64,000 nucleotides of DNA from Liolophura sinensis (taxonomy: Eukaryota > Mollusca > Polyplacophora > Chitonida > Chitonidae). Numbering within the stretch: position 1 is the stretch's first letter; the number at the start of each line of letters is the position of its first letter. A model generated the notes under the pieces. It had not been told where the DNA came from. It worked only from the letters and a program-made list of their open reading frames with translations, and made no database searches. Positions 22,498 through 36,300 of this stretch are shown in pieces. A program made the translations under genes and the position numbers. The stretch covers positions 36,093,501 through 36,157,500 of the forward strand of contig NC_088303.1 in NCBI RefSeq assembly GCF_032854445.1, read 5' to 3'.

Positions 22498-25400
22498 TAT
22501 ATGTGGCACTACACATCTTCAGCATTTTCTTATATTCCAATCTTGGGATTAAAGTTTTACTGTTACATAAATTTTGCATTCTCATGAAGGATGATTTTGT
22601 GTACTTATTTAATTTTGAAACTCTTAAATAAATTTTTAATATATTAAAGGATGAAAGCATTCAAGAGTAATGAGTTCATTCTAGCTTTCAAAAGAGAAGA
22701 CTTTACCTAGAAGACTTTACCTGTAACAGCGTGTATCCTACACCATGTAACATGAGTACAGAGATTTAAGTTCCTACATGATTAACCTGTCAAAACGATA
22801 TACTATAAATGTGTGAGTTTTTCTTTTGATGACATAGTTAAGTATTAATCTTACCACATGCAGTACGGTCAGCCATATACACACAGATATCTATTCCTCT
22901 TTAACGATTCCATAACACTGTCTCCTGTGTTGTAAAGCTAGTCCGGTAAGTATATCTAACTGGACTTGACAGATAACTCCAATCCTAACCTCTTCTTCTC
23001 ACCTGAGTATAAACACAGGTACAAATCTACACAAGACGTTACCCTCTAAGACACACTTGAGCTCCTGCAGATGACAGCAAATTCTCATCAAGTTTTCTGA
23101 CAATGAACAAGATCGTGCTGAAAATAAACTCCTAAAAAATGAAGAAAAAAACATGACAGCCTAATTTTTTCATATTGCCATAGGGCCTTTAGCCTATTAC
23201 AGCACTGAACGGCAAACACATGAATGATCTGTCACAGACTATTGTCATCCCTCCATCTTCATTCAGAGCAAATATAAGATCAGATTGGCACATGCCTTCA
23301 TGTCTTTGTTTGGCTATTTCCCTCCCTCCTCTCTTATATCCCCTCACAAACTTTCTTTGCAAATTCCGATTCACAAATGGAGTGTGCCAAAAAATCACTA
23401 CTTGTCATTCTGTTGCCATAAAGAACTTAGCAGCATGTTCAGTGTGGAAGTGTGTGGCAGGGAAGGTGGTCTATTCTCTTGAATGCCGTCCATCTCAAGA
23501 CGCAGACATGTCAAGCCATCATTAAAAATATGTTCACCAGGTACAAACTGACCCACCATTCAAATGAGGGCCATAACAGCCTTAACAGAATTTTTACAGA
23601 ACTTTTTTTTCTATTCTCAAAACGGTAGTTTCTTCAAAATTTTATTACAGTAACAATGTTGAAAAACGAATTCATCACTGACCGACCCGACTTCTGATAG
23701 GGTCAGATTATACCCAACAAGGAAAATTTTAGTGATAGCCTCAGCCATTATGATAGGCCAATGTATCAGTACAATACACAACTGGCCTGAGAACACAATG
23801 ACAAGCTGGAAGACACTGTTTGATAACACCCATATTTATCCACAGGAAATCACCATAGACATTCATGTATTAAGATGCGACAAAAAAAAACAGGACATAC
23901 AAAAAACATATAAGTTAATATACATGAAAATTCTCCAACACATGCAAGATAAAAGAAAAATGAGATGGACAAGATGTAAGAATTTGAGTATAGAATGACT
24001 TGAGCATGTTGTTATATTTGCACATGAGTACACAAAGATGTCAAAGGCCATCTTTTTTTCACACATCAACTAAGACGTTTTTCTTTCTTTCCTTTTCTTT
24101 TTTTTTTGTGGCATATGTTCAAGTTATCTGCAGTCATGTTATCATATTTAATGCAGCTAAAAAAACATACATTTTCTAAGAAAGGAAGGTATATATCTGA
24201 TTTTTAAGCTGCGTGTTTCAGCGGATAGGATTAAAATAAGGTTGCCTAGGTAAATTTTAACAGAAAAAATAATGTTACAAATAAAAACATGATGAAATCA
24301 CAATCTTTATGCATTGTAATTATTTTTTCACGCTCTCCAGAGGCTGCGAGAGTCAATAAACTTTGGCTTTTATTTCATGCGGTGAATTCTATTAGCCTTG
24401 TGAACATGCATCCCTAATTGATTTTCATTAGAAGGAAACACAAAGACAAATTTCCCACATGTCATGTTGTACACAACACAACAGACTGCTTACAGATATC
24501 ATTACCGATGCTCTTACATGCAGACTCTCCTGCTTCCTCAATTCTTTATTACTGAGAGGCAAAATTTCAGTTACGAAAAGCTTTATCAAAACCACTTGTA
24601 CTACAAAAGTAGCCACTAGTGGTCAGCAAAAGACGACAAGAAGAAAAAAAAAACCTAATATGATATATGAGACTGTTCCTACATTCCATTTCCTCTTTTT
24701 AAAGTGTTTACAGCAGTGAGATCAGTAGTTGTCATGTGTATCTCTTTACACCAAGTTTAAATACAAGAAGCTTTAACACTGAGGCTCACGTTGAGGGAGT
24801 AACAGTGAATATAACATGAACACATACATACAAGATTTTCAAACCCTTGATCTTTAAAATTCCAGCTCTTCATAAAATACAAAAGAATTCCTAACTTTCT
24901 TAGACAAAAAGATGTATAAATGCATAAATATAGAATTATAGGTATCTCATTTTACTGGGTCATTTATTCAGATACTGTTGCTTTTTTACTTGATGTCTAC
25001 TATTCCTAATCACCCCACCCACCCCTTCAAGAACCTCATTCCAGTGCTATCTTGTCTTGATATTTCCACAAGCCTTTCCATTTGCTGTCAATACTTCTAA
25101 AAAAAATACTGTTCAGGCTGTTTGTCTAGTACTTTCACTGATTAACTATTTACTTACGTATGTGTCAACAGGTGAAAAAAATATCAAGGTGTAGGGTGTA
25201 CGTGTAGACTGTATGTATACTTGTGTTTCTAGAATAAAAAAAAACAAACAGGTCTTTTTCAACTTGCTACATCTTTGTATTCAATGTGAAGTATTGAATG
25301 CATTGTTCTTATTTAGGAATGGAATATGACAGTTCATAGGGTTTACCTATGGGCATGTTTCCAGGGGGTAAATACTCCATTAATGGGCAACACATTTTTA

Positions 25401-26960
25401 CTTCAGTCCATACAACTGTGTTTTGCGAAGAGCGATACATATAGAGAGAGATCAAACAGGATAATTTATGCTAGTTTTTTGAAGATCACGGTGTTCTAGC
25501 TAGATCAAACAGCACAGTTCATTATGTGTATTCATATATGGCATTCTTAAATAATATATAACAATGTGTAGTTACTTAGTACACATGTGGTGAGGATAAT
25601 TGAAATCTACTCAGCAATAAAGTAATAACTTTCCTTAAGATCTAACAAAGCCTAGTTTTCCATCCTGAACTTGAAAAGGCGGTGTTAAAGAGAGTGAACA
25701 TTGTCTAATATGTTGACTATCAGGAAGAAAACAGCGATTTTCATGTACAGTTAGCCAGAATGTTAAATCTGTTGACTGACCAGTGTATTTTTTTTTATTG
25801 TCACACCCCTGGGATGTAAGTGTGTAGACATCAGACCTGTTCACTTTAGCAGTGAAGGTGGCATCAGCTCTATAAAATTAACACTCAGGCTTTCAAATGT
25901 ATCGAGACATGCCCCACATCTGGGTTTCTTACATTTATTTACACATGCAATATGCTGGTTTTCTAAAAAAAAAAAAGCCCTCATTTACACTTTCTTTACA
26001 TCTGGGCCCTGTATTTCTCTTAATAATTGTAGATTTGGAAATAATTGTTTTCATTTTAACACAAATATTCAGTGTAGGTAACACATTCAAGAGTACTTTT
26101 AAGAGTGTGACGGCAGACTTTAACTCAATAAGTCTATCATTTTGAAGAGATGTATGTATATTTATACATATACAATTGCCCTATCATGTAACCAAGATAA
26201 AAATAAGAAAGACTTCCTTGACAACATACATGTAGGTATATGCGGTAATAATAGTAAGGTGGGAACCTTACTCTTAAACTTGAGATGTTTATAAACTTCC
26301 CATTCCCACAATCTCCATCACTACAGTTACAAGTACAAACACATAAGGTCAAACTGGTGTTGACACAATGTGAAATCAAATACCACTGTATTAAAGCAGC
26401 TTAAACTGGTTTCTAATACCATTGACCCTGATGCCCTATGAAAAAATAAACAAAAAACTTGTACCTCACTCTCAGATAGGGGTATTATGAAATACGGCGG
26501 TACACTTTTACTCTGCTACAAACTGACAAACACACGTATCTGTGTGCAACTTGTACATAAATGGTTCACCCGCAGCGACCTGATGCCAAAATGTGTTAAT
26601 GCCACCCCTAATTTATTTCCGTATGTGCAAGTGTATTTCTGATTTACACTAACTGACAGTTTCAATGAACATGTACATGTTTATAGGCTTGCTTATACTG
26701 TAACATATCTGTTTGGCATTTTCAAATGCAAGACACACATACAGATTTTTTAATCAGTTTGTTCCCTTTAACTGATGAAACTATTGTTCAAAGCAGATGG
26801 CTGATCCATCTTAGTACTTAAATCAGTAAAACATTAAAATTGTAAATTTCTCCTCAGTGAGCTGGTAACGAGAAATATGCACATTAAGCAGGAATAAAAT
26901 ACAGGAAAAAATGTTGAATAATTACACATACACTAGAGTATAAACCAGGCAAAAAATTTT
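22498..26960. other. Intergenic, no gene seen
   Basis: About 4.5 kb of A+T-rich DNA. Open frames of 60-101 codons occur on both strands (for example around 23220-23525) but show no recognisable motif and overlap one another. I do not call them genes. Confidence 0.55.
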
Positions 26961-26963
26961 GTA

Positions 26964-27290
26964 GATTGCCACTAGCCTACCAGCGGCTTGCCTGTAGAAT
27001 CAGAATACACTGCCACTAGGCTACCAGCGGCTTGCTTGCAGCATCAGAGTACATTGCCACTAGCCTGCCAGTGGTGTGTCTGTAGCATCAGAGTAGATTG
27101 CCACTAGCCTGCCTATGGCTTTCCTGTAGTATCAGAGTAGATTGCCACAATAGACTGCCACTAGTTTGCCTGTAGCATAAGAGTAGATTGCCACTAGTTT
27201 GCTGGTAGCATTAGAATAGATTGCTACTAGCTTGCCTGTAGGATCAGAGTAGATTGCCACTAGCCTGCCAGTGGCTTGCTGGCAGTGAGT
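26964..27290. repeat. 44-bp minisatellite
   Basis: Seven to eight copies of a unit like attgccactagcctgccagt ggcttgcctgtagcatcaga gtag, with deletions in the middle copies (27120-27240). Confidence 0.92.
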
Positions 27291-27564
27291 CCATGGAATG
27301 ACTGTAGATAATGTAGATTTGTCGTAAAAAAAAAAAAAAAAATGGTTACCATAACCACTGGCCACAGTAGTACATTCAGCAAATGTATAGGCTAATAAAC
27401 TGTCAAAAGCTTTTAAAATACTATAAAAGGTGTGCTAGTGACATGCCTTTGAGAATAGGTAGCTTGGTAGTCAATGTCATTAAATATATAACAAGTGGAC
27501 TTTTGCAAACACACAATTACTGCCACAACTATATGTGAAAGCAATTGTCAGAACAGCATGCCAC

Positions 27565-27882
27565 CATACATGTAACTTATCAGAAACCGCCTAAATGTGT
27601 AACAAGAGAGAGTTTGACTGTCATATTAGCTACACACATGTACTTGTAACTTATCATAAACCGCCTAAATGTGTAACGAGAGAGAGTTTAACTATCATAT
27701 TAGCCACACACATGTACATGTAACTTATCAGAAACCGCCTAAATGTGTAACGAGAGAGAGTTTAACTATCATATTAGCTACACACATGTACATGTAACTT
27801 ATCATAAACCGCCTAAATGTGTAACGAGAGAGAGTTTAACTGTCATGTTAGCTACACACATGTACATGTAACTTATCAAACA
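27565..27882. repeat. 74-bp tandem repeat, 4.3 copies
   Basis: The gtaacttatca anchors at 27572, 27646, 27720, 27794 and 27868 give an exact 74-bp period. Units are highly similar (gaaaccgcctaaatgtgtaa, gagagagagttt), which suggests recent amplification. Confidence 0.95.
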
Positions 27883-29121
27883 CTGCTTGAACAGAAAAAA
27901 GTGTTAAACGGGGCAGATAAAGAGATATAAGGAGGAATGAGGGTTGGAAAGTGTTAATGAAGATTTGTACTAATTAGTCCGCTTATTATTTGTTGTTAGG
28001 TTCTGGCTGTTTTTGTTTTTCCTGCTGCCTCAGGAGGAGATCTTCCCCTCTGCTCCACACCTGACTAAGTCATTCCCCATAAACGAGCTCCACACTTATT
28101 AAACCCAACTTCATTATCATTATCAAAACTACTAATCCACAACACCTCTGGCTATTCATTTATCAGGTACACTTCAGGAAACACCAAACCAGGGCTACCA
28201 CTTCAGCTCTGTCAAATCCATCATCATAGGAGATACATATCTGGTTCAAAAAGTTTGATTTTTGTAGCAAGGTTTTATAATGTTACTATTAAGTGTATTA
28301 AGTACACATATGTATCTATATGACATAAACCCACAGCTACCATTAGGTACCAAATTTACTTACATACCGTAACTGCATGGTATTTTACCCTGTTCCCAAG
28401 GATAAATCTATTTAACTGTTAGGGGTCAGATTTTTAGGTGTACGACGAACTCATGCAAAGCTCAGAGGAAACCAAAAGAGCAGCCTACAGAAATTCATGT
28501 AAGGAGGCGGCAATTTCCTCAAATTATTCATCTGAAAGACTTTACACATTGTGGAGAACTCAGTGAAATGCACTGCCGAGATTTTAAAAAAACTGCTTAC
28601 TGCATAAGCAAATTAGGCAGTCAGATCTTTTGCTTTCAAATTTAATTTAGATGAATACTTTTCTTAGCTGGGAAGAATATATGAAGTAGGGGTATGTCAT
28701 TTCTAACACTGTGTGGCATGCATATCTAGTACTGCACTAGCTACATGCAGTAGCTTACACATACAGTATGATATTTAAGTCAGCAAAACTGTGAGTGCTC
28801 AAGTTAATTGTCATTTCCTGGAACCAGAGAAACACACAATATTTGGCAGAATGCGGTGATCTAGAGATGTGAAGAATCAGGGCTCGCTTGTGTTAAAAGC
28901 CTCTTAGTGTTAGGTGTGCGTAATTACCATAGCAACCAGCACAATTATCATCACATGCACGCCACCTTGCACGGCTGCTACATATGTACATACATGTCCT
29001 GAAGGTGTTTTGGTATGTCCGCAGTTATAGATAATCTGAGATACTCGAAAAAATGCAAACATTTGTTTGACAGGTTTGTTAATGTATGTACACACAAGTA
29101 CAGTTAACAAAAAAATCATTT

Positions 29122-29187
29122 CCTCAATATATAGATGAAATATTGCCAATCTAGCATTAAACCTTAATCATTCATTCATTCCTTAAA
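29122..29187 (+). mobile_element. ATTC-tailed retroposon 3' end (remnant)
   Basis: The segment tagatgaaatattgccaatc followed by tagcattaaaccttaatcat and an (ATTC)n tail is a diverged copy of the sequence at 40008-40062 and 57093-57163. All three share gaaatattgc, ttaagccataatcattcatt-like and the tail. Confidence 0.65.
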
Positions 29188-30150
29188 ATCGCCTTCACTC
29201 ACATACACATCACTTTTAGCGGGATCAGCTACGGATCACAGGACATGTGTCCAAGTTTGAATAGAATTCGATATGCACGGATCGTTGGTGTATATATAAT
29301 AAATATAATGTATTGATCAACTCAACAAGAGAACACAATGACAAAAGCATTCTCAATATCTTACCCGCTTATGACGTCTCAAGAGTTTGAGTATTGTCAC
29401 ACTTCGGAATCAAACTGTTGACCAGGTAAATACAGGCAAGTACAATAGAGTTATTGTATTATTCACGACAGGTGAGGACAGGTGTCACGCAATCAATCAG
29501 GCACACCTGAGAAGGTAAGTTTAACAGGATTTTATTTATATTACTCATTTAAGGTTCCTATCAGCATGTAAAACATGCAAGTGTAGTCTAAATTTATACC
29601 TTTAAATGTCAGTCTTATATCATGATGTGATTCATCATGCTGCCTCACTGGAATGTCATGTTCAGATACCAGACGTGATGCCTCACCCAGTCCAAGTACA
29701 CCAACATCTTGTAATGTTCTTGTAAAGTTTTGAAATATGTGTTACATTCAGAGCTCCGGAGTCTATTAAACTTGATCAACAGAATGGCACATACAGAACT
29801 ACTGAATCTGGGCGGTACAAGTGTAGAATTCTGGGAATTACCTGGGCATGTTAGAGATAAAAGAGTTAAGAACATGCAATACAGAAATAGTTATTGATTT
29901 GTAAATAATAATTAGTTGTAGATTGTAAATAGATACAATCTACATGTACAAATTATGAGCCACATACAAATATGTCATAAATTAAATCGATAAATAAGAA
30001 GATCTAATTGTTTTAAATTATAAATATTAAAGAAGAAGAATTACACTTTGTGACTGATAACCCTAACGGTTTGGTTTGAATAAGTCTTGATAACCACATG
30101 AAATATACGTTCAGGAAATGCAGAAAATTGGCTTTACAGCTTAAGATTAA

Positions 30151-30275
30151 GATCACGAAGCTGTCTTAGACTTAAGTCAGACTCTAAGTATTAAAATAAA
30201 AAATTAGTAACTCATAAGTAACAGTATTAAGACTGTTTTTAAGTCAAGACTAAGTCTTAAGGCAGCTTCATTATC
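30151..30275. mobile_element. Small palindromic MITE-like element
   Basis: The left arm gatcacgaagctgtcttaga cttaagtcagac is the imperfect reverse complement of the right arm gtcaagactaagtcttaagg cagcttcattatc. The spacer is about 35-50 bp. The whole could fold into one hairpin. No clear target duplication was found. Confidence 0.6.
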
Positions 30276-33200
30276 CCGGAGTAATGACACCATTATTCAT
30301 AAAGCTGACAATTCCTATGAAACATTCACTAGTAAAGACTAGTAAAAACACACTTACTGCATATCTTTTATAGTGTTTGTGGACTTGTGCAGTCAATCCT
30401 TCCAGGTAAGGTTCCAGTTAGCGCTTGCTTTGTAACTTCCTGATCTACACATCAACATGTTCCTGGTTTTGAGAATTTCAAATCCTTGATAACTGGCACT
30501 AATAACAACTGGAGATTTTGATGAGGTAGCTGAAGCTACCTGCTCCCTCAAGGTGTGCCGAAGCTACCTGTTGCCTACAGGTGTAATTAAAACTGAGCTT
30601 AGAGATGTCCGACAACAAGGTAAGCGTTTTACTTACACAGACACACCTGACATTCAACCAGAGCACACACAGACTGAGTTGAGTCCCGAGGTTCCAGTGA
30701 GTGCCCTCACAGCAGTACAGCATACAATCAAGTCACCGTGCATATGTATATATATATATACTCCACTTACTGCACACCCTAGTCTCTCGATGTCATCCAA
30801 ACAACTGGTTTAACCCCACTGTCAAGCACTACACACAAACAACCCTCAGGCCAAATCTTTAGCAGATTGACCCTAGAGAATCACACCTGGCTCTTTCATG
30901 GCTTCAGTCCTGGCTAACTTGTAAATGTATACCAGTTAATTTATATTAACCAGTACACATTTGTACATACACTGATTCAATCTCTAAATGTTCTCTCAAC
31001 CTGACTTTCACATGCGCACAAGTGCATGGAAGGGGAATTTCATGGGCTCCTTAGCGCTAGCATTCTGAAGTTATTAGGTTCCCACGGTGTTGAGCGGTTG
31101 GCTGTCCATTGTGAGACATGTTAGAATGTCTATGTTAAAAGCTGCCTATTGTGCTGAGCACTGAGGCATTCAGGCTAAAACCAAACCACAAGTTACAGTG
31201 CGACATTAATAGTGTCCTAACATATTCCACTCTAATATATCACTTCATTTGAAGCATTAGAAAGCTAAAATCACACGTTTCTGTGACACTTACAAACTCA
31301 ATGTGGCAAAACAGTTTCTTCTTTCATATCCTGGGTTGAATATGTTAATCCAAGGTCCAATTCTATGAGAGAGCAATATTATCACCCAGAATAAAACTCA
31401 TAAATAATAAACTGCTAAATGTTTACACATATTTTTACACCAATGCTAACATTTATGACAATTGCTACAGTATCAACACATATTTCTTGCAGGTACAATT
31501 AAGAGAAAAAACAACAAACAATATAACCTGAATTATTTTGGAAGATGGTGCTTAGTAACTCTATAAATCAAATTTTGATCCTGACACTGGCAACTTCAAA
31601 CAATGCCACAGGATACACCAGATCAGAGAAACTGAAAATGATGTTGCATCGCTCCAGTGCTCATATGGCTAAAAGGCAAAACAATGTGACATGTCTGTGT
31701 GACACATGTTCAAACACTTGCAGGTATGTTGTGTTTGACTACTAACTGATTGTTAACAACATTTTGGCACTTTTGATTTTCTCACAGTAACATTGTACAA
31801 ATAAAAAGGTGTGCTTTTTAAAATTTATGCCGGACACTTTCTAAATGATTTAACAAATTTGATATGGTGTTGTCTTTTCTTTTAACATGTGGATTTACAG
31901 CAGAATGGTACAGTACATCCCCATACGTTGAATGTTTACAGACAAATACACCCAATTGCTGGCTCCATTATGAAAATTCATGATTTTAGTATAAAGAAAT
32001 CTTGCAATTGTAAATTCCAAGCAGTTTCTACTTTTTCTTATTAAGTCTTTCAAATTATGAAGACGAAATTACGTCTCATCTCTTTGCTTGCTCTTAACAG
32101 AAAAACAAACAATGAGAAACTGATCGATCAAAATGGAATAAATAATGTGGTATTTTATAACATCACGTGTAATTGATACAAGCTGAATGAAGACAATCAA
32201 GTAAAACACCTAGATCTATCATCCCGTCTGTATTACAAACTGCTTATGGAACATAATGACAGGAGAGAACTGTTAAGTTAATTTCTTGTTATATCTGGTT
32301 TTAATACAAATTCCCAGGGAGGTTCTTTTCAAAAAATTTGAAAGAGACCAGAGAACCTGTAAGTATTATGGTCTTTGTTTACACTGGGGGTCTAGTGGGA
32401 CCACGCTATTAAAAGACATGAAGTATTATACACTTACTCCTGTCAAAGACCATCTGTATGTCTGAGTGAATTTGCACAAAAGAGCCTACCTCTGAACTGG
32501 TTCTAACAATATACACACAATATCTAAAGACAGGTGTTTTGTTGCATTACAACATACAACTTTCAGGTGAATCTGAAGTTTATATCAACACCCATTCTCT
32601 TGCACCTCTGTGCTACATGTAGGTTTTCTCTTCCACGTCATTGGATACTGTAGCCCAGGCTTACTGTTTACAGGTAAGATTAATCTTTCTAAGAGGCGTA
32701 AACACCTGAATTATTGAGTAACACAAAAGGACACCTTGAGAGCCACTTAATTTTGTGCTTCTTAACATAACATCTGTGCCTTAGATGACTTATTAAGTGG
32801 TAAGGCTGAGCATAATTTGATATGAATTGATTTAATCAGCACAAAACATTGAAATGGAGCTTGATGTACATATGGCAGGAGTAAAGTTCCAAGGAGATTA
32901 CTCTATTCGGTACAGAAATCAAAGAATTGGAATCATATTTACAGATATAGAAGCTGACAACATAATCTGATCAAAGCAACTAAAACAAAACAATAAAATA
33001 CAAATATATTTCTGCACAACAAGTAAATAACATCAGATTTAATAAGATGATTAACAAGGTGAGATTTTAATTTACTTTAAAACAAAGACATTGACAAAAT
33101 GCAGTGAAGTCATTTCGATAATTTGTTCCATTTCCTAGGCCCAGATAATAAAAAGTCATTTTAGCAAATTTGCAAACAACTTAACATCACAGCAGAACTG

Positions 33201-34540
33201 TTTAAAAGATGTTGTCATTTTTGACATTGTGCACTTTAAGTTTGATCTAGGAATTCAGGAATCAAAATATCAGATAATATCTTGTCATTCTTGGTCAATG
33301 TAGATTGATTTCAAAGTTTGAATATCTTCCTTGATAACTATGCAAAATGTGATCAGTAAATACTCAAACATTATACTGTCTACCACAGGAAGTTTCCCAG
33401 ACTATCACTCTCTTGCCTTTCAAACAAACAAAAACCTGACAAAGAACAATTGAAAAAGTATTTCAAGAGCCCTTTGTGCAAACCTCCTGCTATTTTTAAG
33501 TTGGTACATGTCTTTAGTTGTTGTTTTGATATGATAGCCCTTGCAGATGGGTAGCTTTGTCCGGGTTATGTTCCATTTAATAAACGTATTAATTGCTCAA
33601 TGTCCTAAATCATGCGTTGCCATCAGTCATACAATCACAGCAATATTTCATCCACCAATCAACTCAAGAACAGAGTGTTTACCCTTTGGAATATTTCCAA
33701 ATCACTTTAGCCCTCTCTGGGTTGGGAGAAGAGTAAGCTAGATGGGTGAGAGGGGCTGCATCAGCAATTTTCACTGCGGTCAGAAAACGACAGAAGACAT
33801 GAAACTTATGTTTTTTTAGGGCATTCTATCTTGGTTGTGTTAACACTTAACTGTTGCCTTCGTGCCTAAATATTTAACTGGTAAATTCCCAATGGCACAC
33901 AGTACGGGTCTTTCTTTGACCCCAATCTCCAAACACCAAAGGAAACTGTAAGACTTTTGATTCTTTCGGAGGGACTATCACACTCTCATTTATCTGTCAG
34001 GGGTGCCATGTATGTCAAACTAACACCTTGCTCCTTAATTTGACGTTTTAATTGCATGGTGGCTTTAATTACGGAACCCTGGGTGTTGGCAGTCATTGGT
34101 TTCTTGCATGGTCAAGCTGCCTGGATAGAGGAGTTGATTTCTCTTCTCATCTGAGAAACGAAGAAAAGTGCCTCATCCAACTCACTCTGAAACATGATTG
34201 TTTATCACACATTTTGGTAAAATGAAAAATCAGCGATGATCGGCATTGCACACCAGATCTGGCGGTGCCAGGTCTGAACACGCTAGGAGTTATAGGTGTG
34301 TTGATGAATGAGCACATTCTTGTTCATGTTCCGATCTGAGTTCAAAGTGTTATAAAGTTGACAGTGTCTATTAGCAACTCACCAAAATGAAATGTAGTCA
34401 TGCGCAATGATAGCAAGTAATGCAGTCTGTCAAAACCGAAAACTGAGATGACAATTTAGCATCAATAGTTTCTAACGTGTGGCGATACACTGTGATTAAA
34501 AAACAGACAAAAGTTTGTTTCTTATTTGTTAAGTACTTAG

Positions 34541-34590
34541 TATTTTATGCCGTATTCAAGAATACTTCACTTATCAGATGAAAGTTCACC
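34541..34590 (-). mobile_element. SINE-1 scrap, reverse orientation
   Basis: Read on the minus strand, ctgataagtgaagtattctt gaatacggcataaaa matches the SINE-1 3' segment ataagtgaaatattcttgag tacggcgtaaaa. No tail or head remains. Confidence 0.6.
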
Positions 34591-35028
34591 CATAAATACG
34601 CTTCCACAAAGTGACAGCTACACAGTTAGTGGTTGTCCCTTACGAGTTACCTCCCCTCCACTTGACTTTTAAAGAGCATTAAGTGAAGGTATCACATCTC
34701 CTGGAAATAAACAGAACCTTTGTATTATTAAATTAGATACGCTTAGACCCACAAATGTTGTATTTATTTAAATTAAGGTCCTCCACACAACCTTAATAAT
34801 ATTATTGTATTATATTCTACAGTTACTATACGGAAGGTACCTTTTTTCACGGCAACACTTCTATATGGTCACTGTAGAAAGGAAATGAGAACAGTTATCA
34901 CAGTCTGAGATTATTGATTCTGATCTGACTTAATCATCCCACCTTAATGGTTTCAATCTTAATAGTCATAGTCATCATGATGTCTACTACTAGCTGTAGG
35001 CCTACTCAAGAAAATTTCAGTTTCGTGC

Positions 35029-36270
35029 ATGACACAGGTCATGTTAATGGATGGAAGCAAGCCCCAAGGGAAAGCATCCAGCATACCTAACCAGGGGGCA
35101 GTGCCTGACAGTCCTCAGCAGCAGTTCCAAGGCAAAATAGCAAGCATACCTAACCAGATGGCAGTGCCTGACAATCCTCAACAGCAGTTCCAGGGGAAAG
35201 CAGCCAGCATACCTAACCAGGTGGCAGTGACTGACAATCCTCAGCAGCAGTCCCAAGGCAAAATAGCAAGCATACCTAACCAGATGGCAGTGCCTGACAA
35301 TCCTCGACAGCAGTTCCAGGGGAAAGTAGCCAGCATACCTAACCAGATGGCAGTGCCTGACAATCCTCAACAGCAGTTCCAGGGGAAAGCAGCCAGCATA
35401 CCTAACCAGGTGGCAGTGACTGACAATCCTCAGCAGCAGTCCCAAGGCAAAATAGCAAGCATACCTAACCAAATGGCAGTGCCTGTCAATCCTCGACAGC
35501 AGTTCCAGGGGAAAGTAGCCAGCATACCTAACCAGATGGCAGTGCCTGACAATCCTCGACAGCAGTTCCAGGGGAAAGTAGCCAGCATACCTAACCAGAT
35601 GGCAGTGCCTGACAATCCTCGACAGCAGTTCCAGGGGAAAGTAGCCAGCATACCTAACCAGATGGCAGTGCCTGACAATCCTCAACAGCAGTTCCAAGGG
35701 AAAGTAGCCATCATACCTAACCAGATGGCAGTGTCTGACAATCCTCAGCAGCAGTCCCAAGGCAAAATAGCAAGCATACCTAACCAGATAACAGTGCCTG
35801 ACAATCCTCAACAGCAGTTCCAGGGGAAAGTAGCCATCATACCTAACCAGATGGCAGTGCCTGACAATCCTCAACAGCAGTTCCAAGGCAAAATAGCAAG
35901 CATAACCAACAAAATGGCAGTGCCTGACAATCCTCAACAGCAGTTCCAAAGCAAAATAGCAAGCATACCTAACCAGATGGCAGTGCCTGACAATCCCCAA
36001 CAGCAGTTCCAGGGGAAAGTAGCCAGCATACCTAACCAGATGGCAGTGCCTGATAATCATCAGCAGCAGTACCAAGGGAAAGTAGCCATCATACCTAACC
36101 AGATGGCAGTGCCTGACAATCCTCAGCAGCGGTTCCAAGGGAAAGTAGCCATCATACCTAACCAGATGGCAGTGCCTGACAATCCTCAGCAGCAGTCTCA
36201 AGGGAAAGCTGCCAGCATACCTAACCAGTGCCTGACAATCCCCAGCAGCAGTCCCAAGGGAAAGCAGTAA
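35029..36270 (+). CDS. Possible low-complexity repeat protein (21-residue repeats), doubtful
   Basis: A 413-codon frame starts at ATG 35029. After 13 residues it is made of eighteen repeats of 21 residues on the pattern GKVASIPNQMAVPDNPQQQF-Q, rich in Gln, Pro, Asn and Val. For coding: a perfect 63-bp unit length, no stop in 18 units, and variation confined to a few positions (Val/Ala/Ile, Ser/Ile, Phe/Ser/Tyr, Gln/Arg). Against: the opposite strand is also open for 424 codons, there is no signal peptide or flanking domain, a 7-base loss shifts the frame in the last units, and no splice partner was found. It may be an exon of a structural or matrix-type protein, a decayed gene, or a plain minisatellite. 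I do not recognise a family. Confidence 0.25.
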   Translation: MTQVMLMDGSKPQGKASSIPNQGAVPDSPQQQFQGKIASIPNQMAVPDNPQQQFQGKAASIPNQVAVTDNPQQQSQGKIASIPNQMAVPDNPRQQFQGKVASIPNQMAVPDNPQQQFQGKAASIPNQVAVTDNPQQQSQGKIASIPNQMAVPVNPRQQFQGKVASIPNQMAVPDNPRQQFQGKVASIPNQMAVPDNPRQQFQGKVASIPNQMAVPDNPQQQFQGKVAIIPNQMAVSDNPQQQSQGKIASIPNQITVPDNPQQQFQGKVAIIPNQMAVPDNPQQQFQGKIASITNKMAVPDNPQQQFQSKIASIPNQMAVPDNPQQQFQGKVASIPNQMAVPDNHQQQYQGKVAIIPNQMAVPDNPQQRFQGKVAIIPNQMAVPDNPQQQSQGKAASIPNQCLTIPSSSPKGKQ

Positions 36271-36300
36271 GCATACCTTACCAGATAACAGTGCCTGACC
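35068..36300. repeat. 63-bp tandem array, about 20 units
   Basis: Eighteen complete units of exactly 63 bp are followed by diverged ones. The unit core is agcatacctaaccagatggc agtgcctgacaatcctcaac agcagttccaggggaaagta gcc. A higher-order period of three units (189 bp) is visible near the left: the VAVTDNPQQQSQ unit recurs three places later with its neighbours. After 36210 a 7-base segment (atggcag) is missing from one unit, which shifts the phase. Confidence 0.95.

Larger units (their letters stand above)
27890..35028. other. Intergenic, no gene seen
   Basis: 7 kb without a recognisable conserved exon. It contains an ATTC-tailed retroposon remnant at about 29122-29187, a palindromic MITE-like element at 30151-30275 and a SINE-1 scrap near 34541. 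Short open frames are scattered and unconvincing. Confidence 0.5.
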
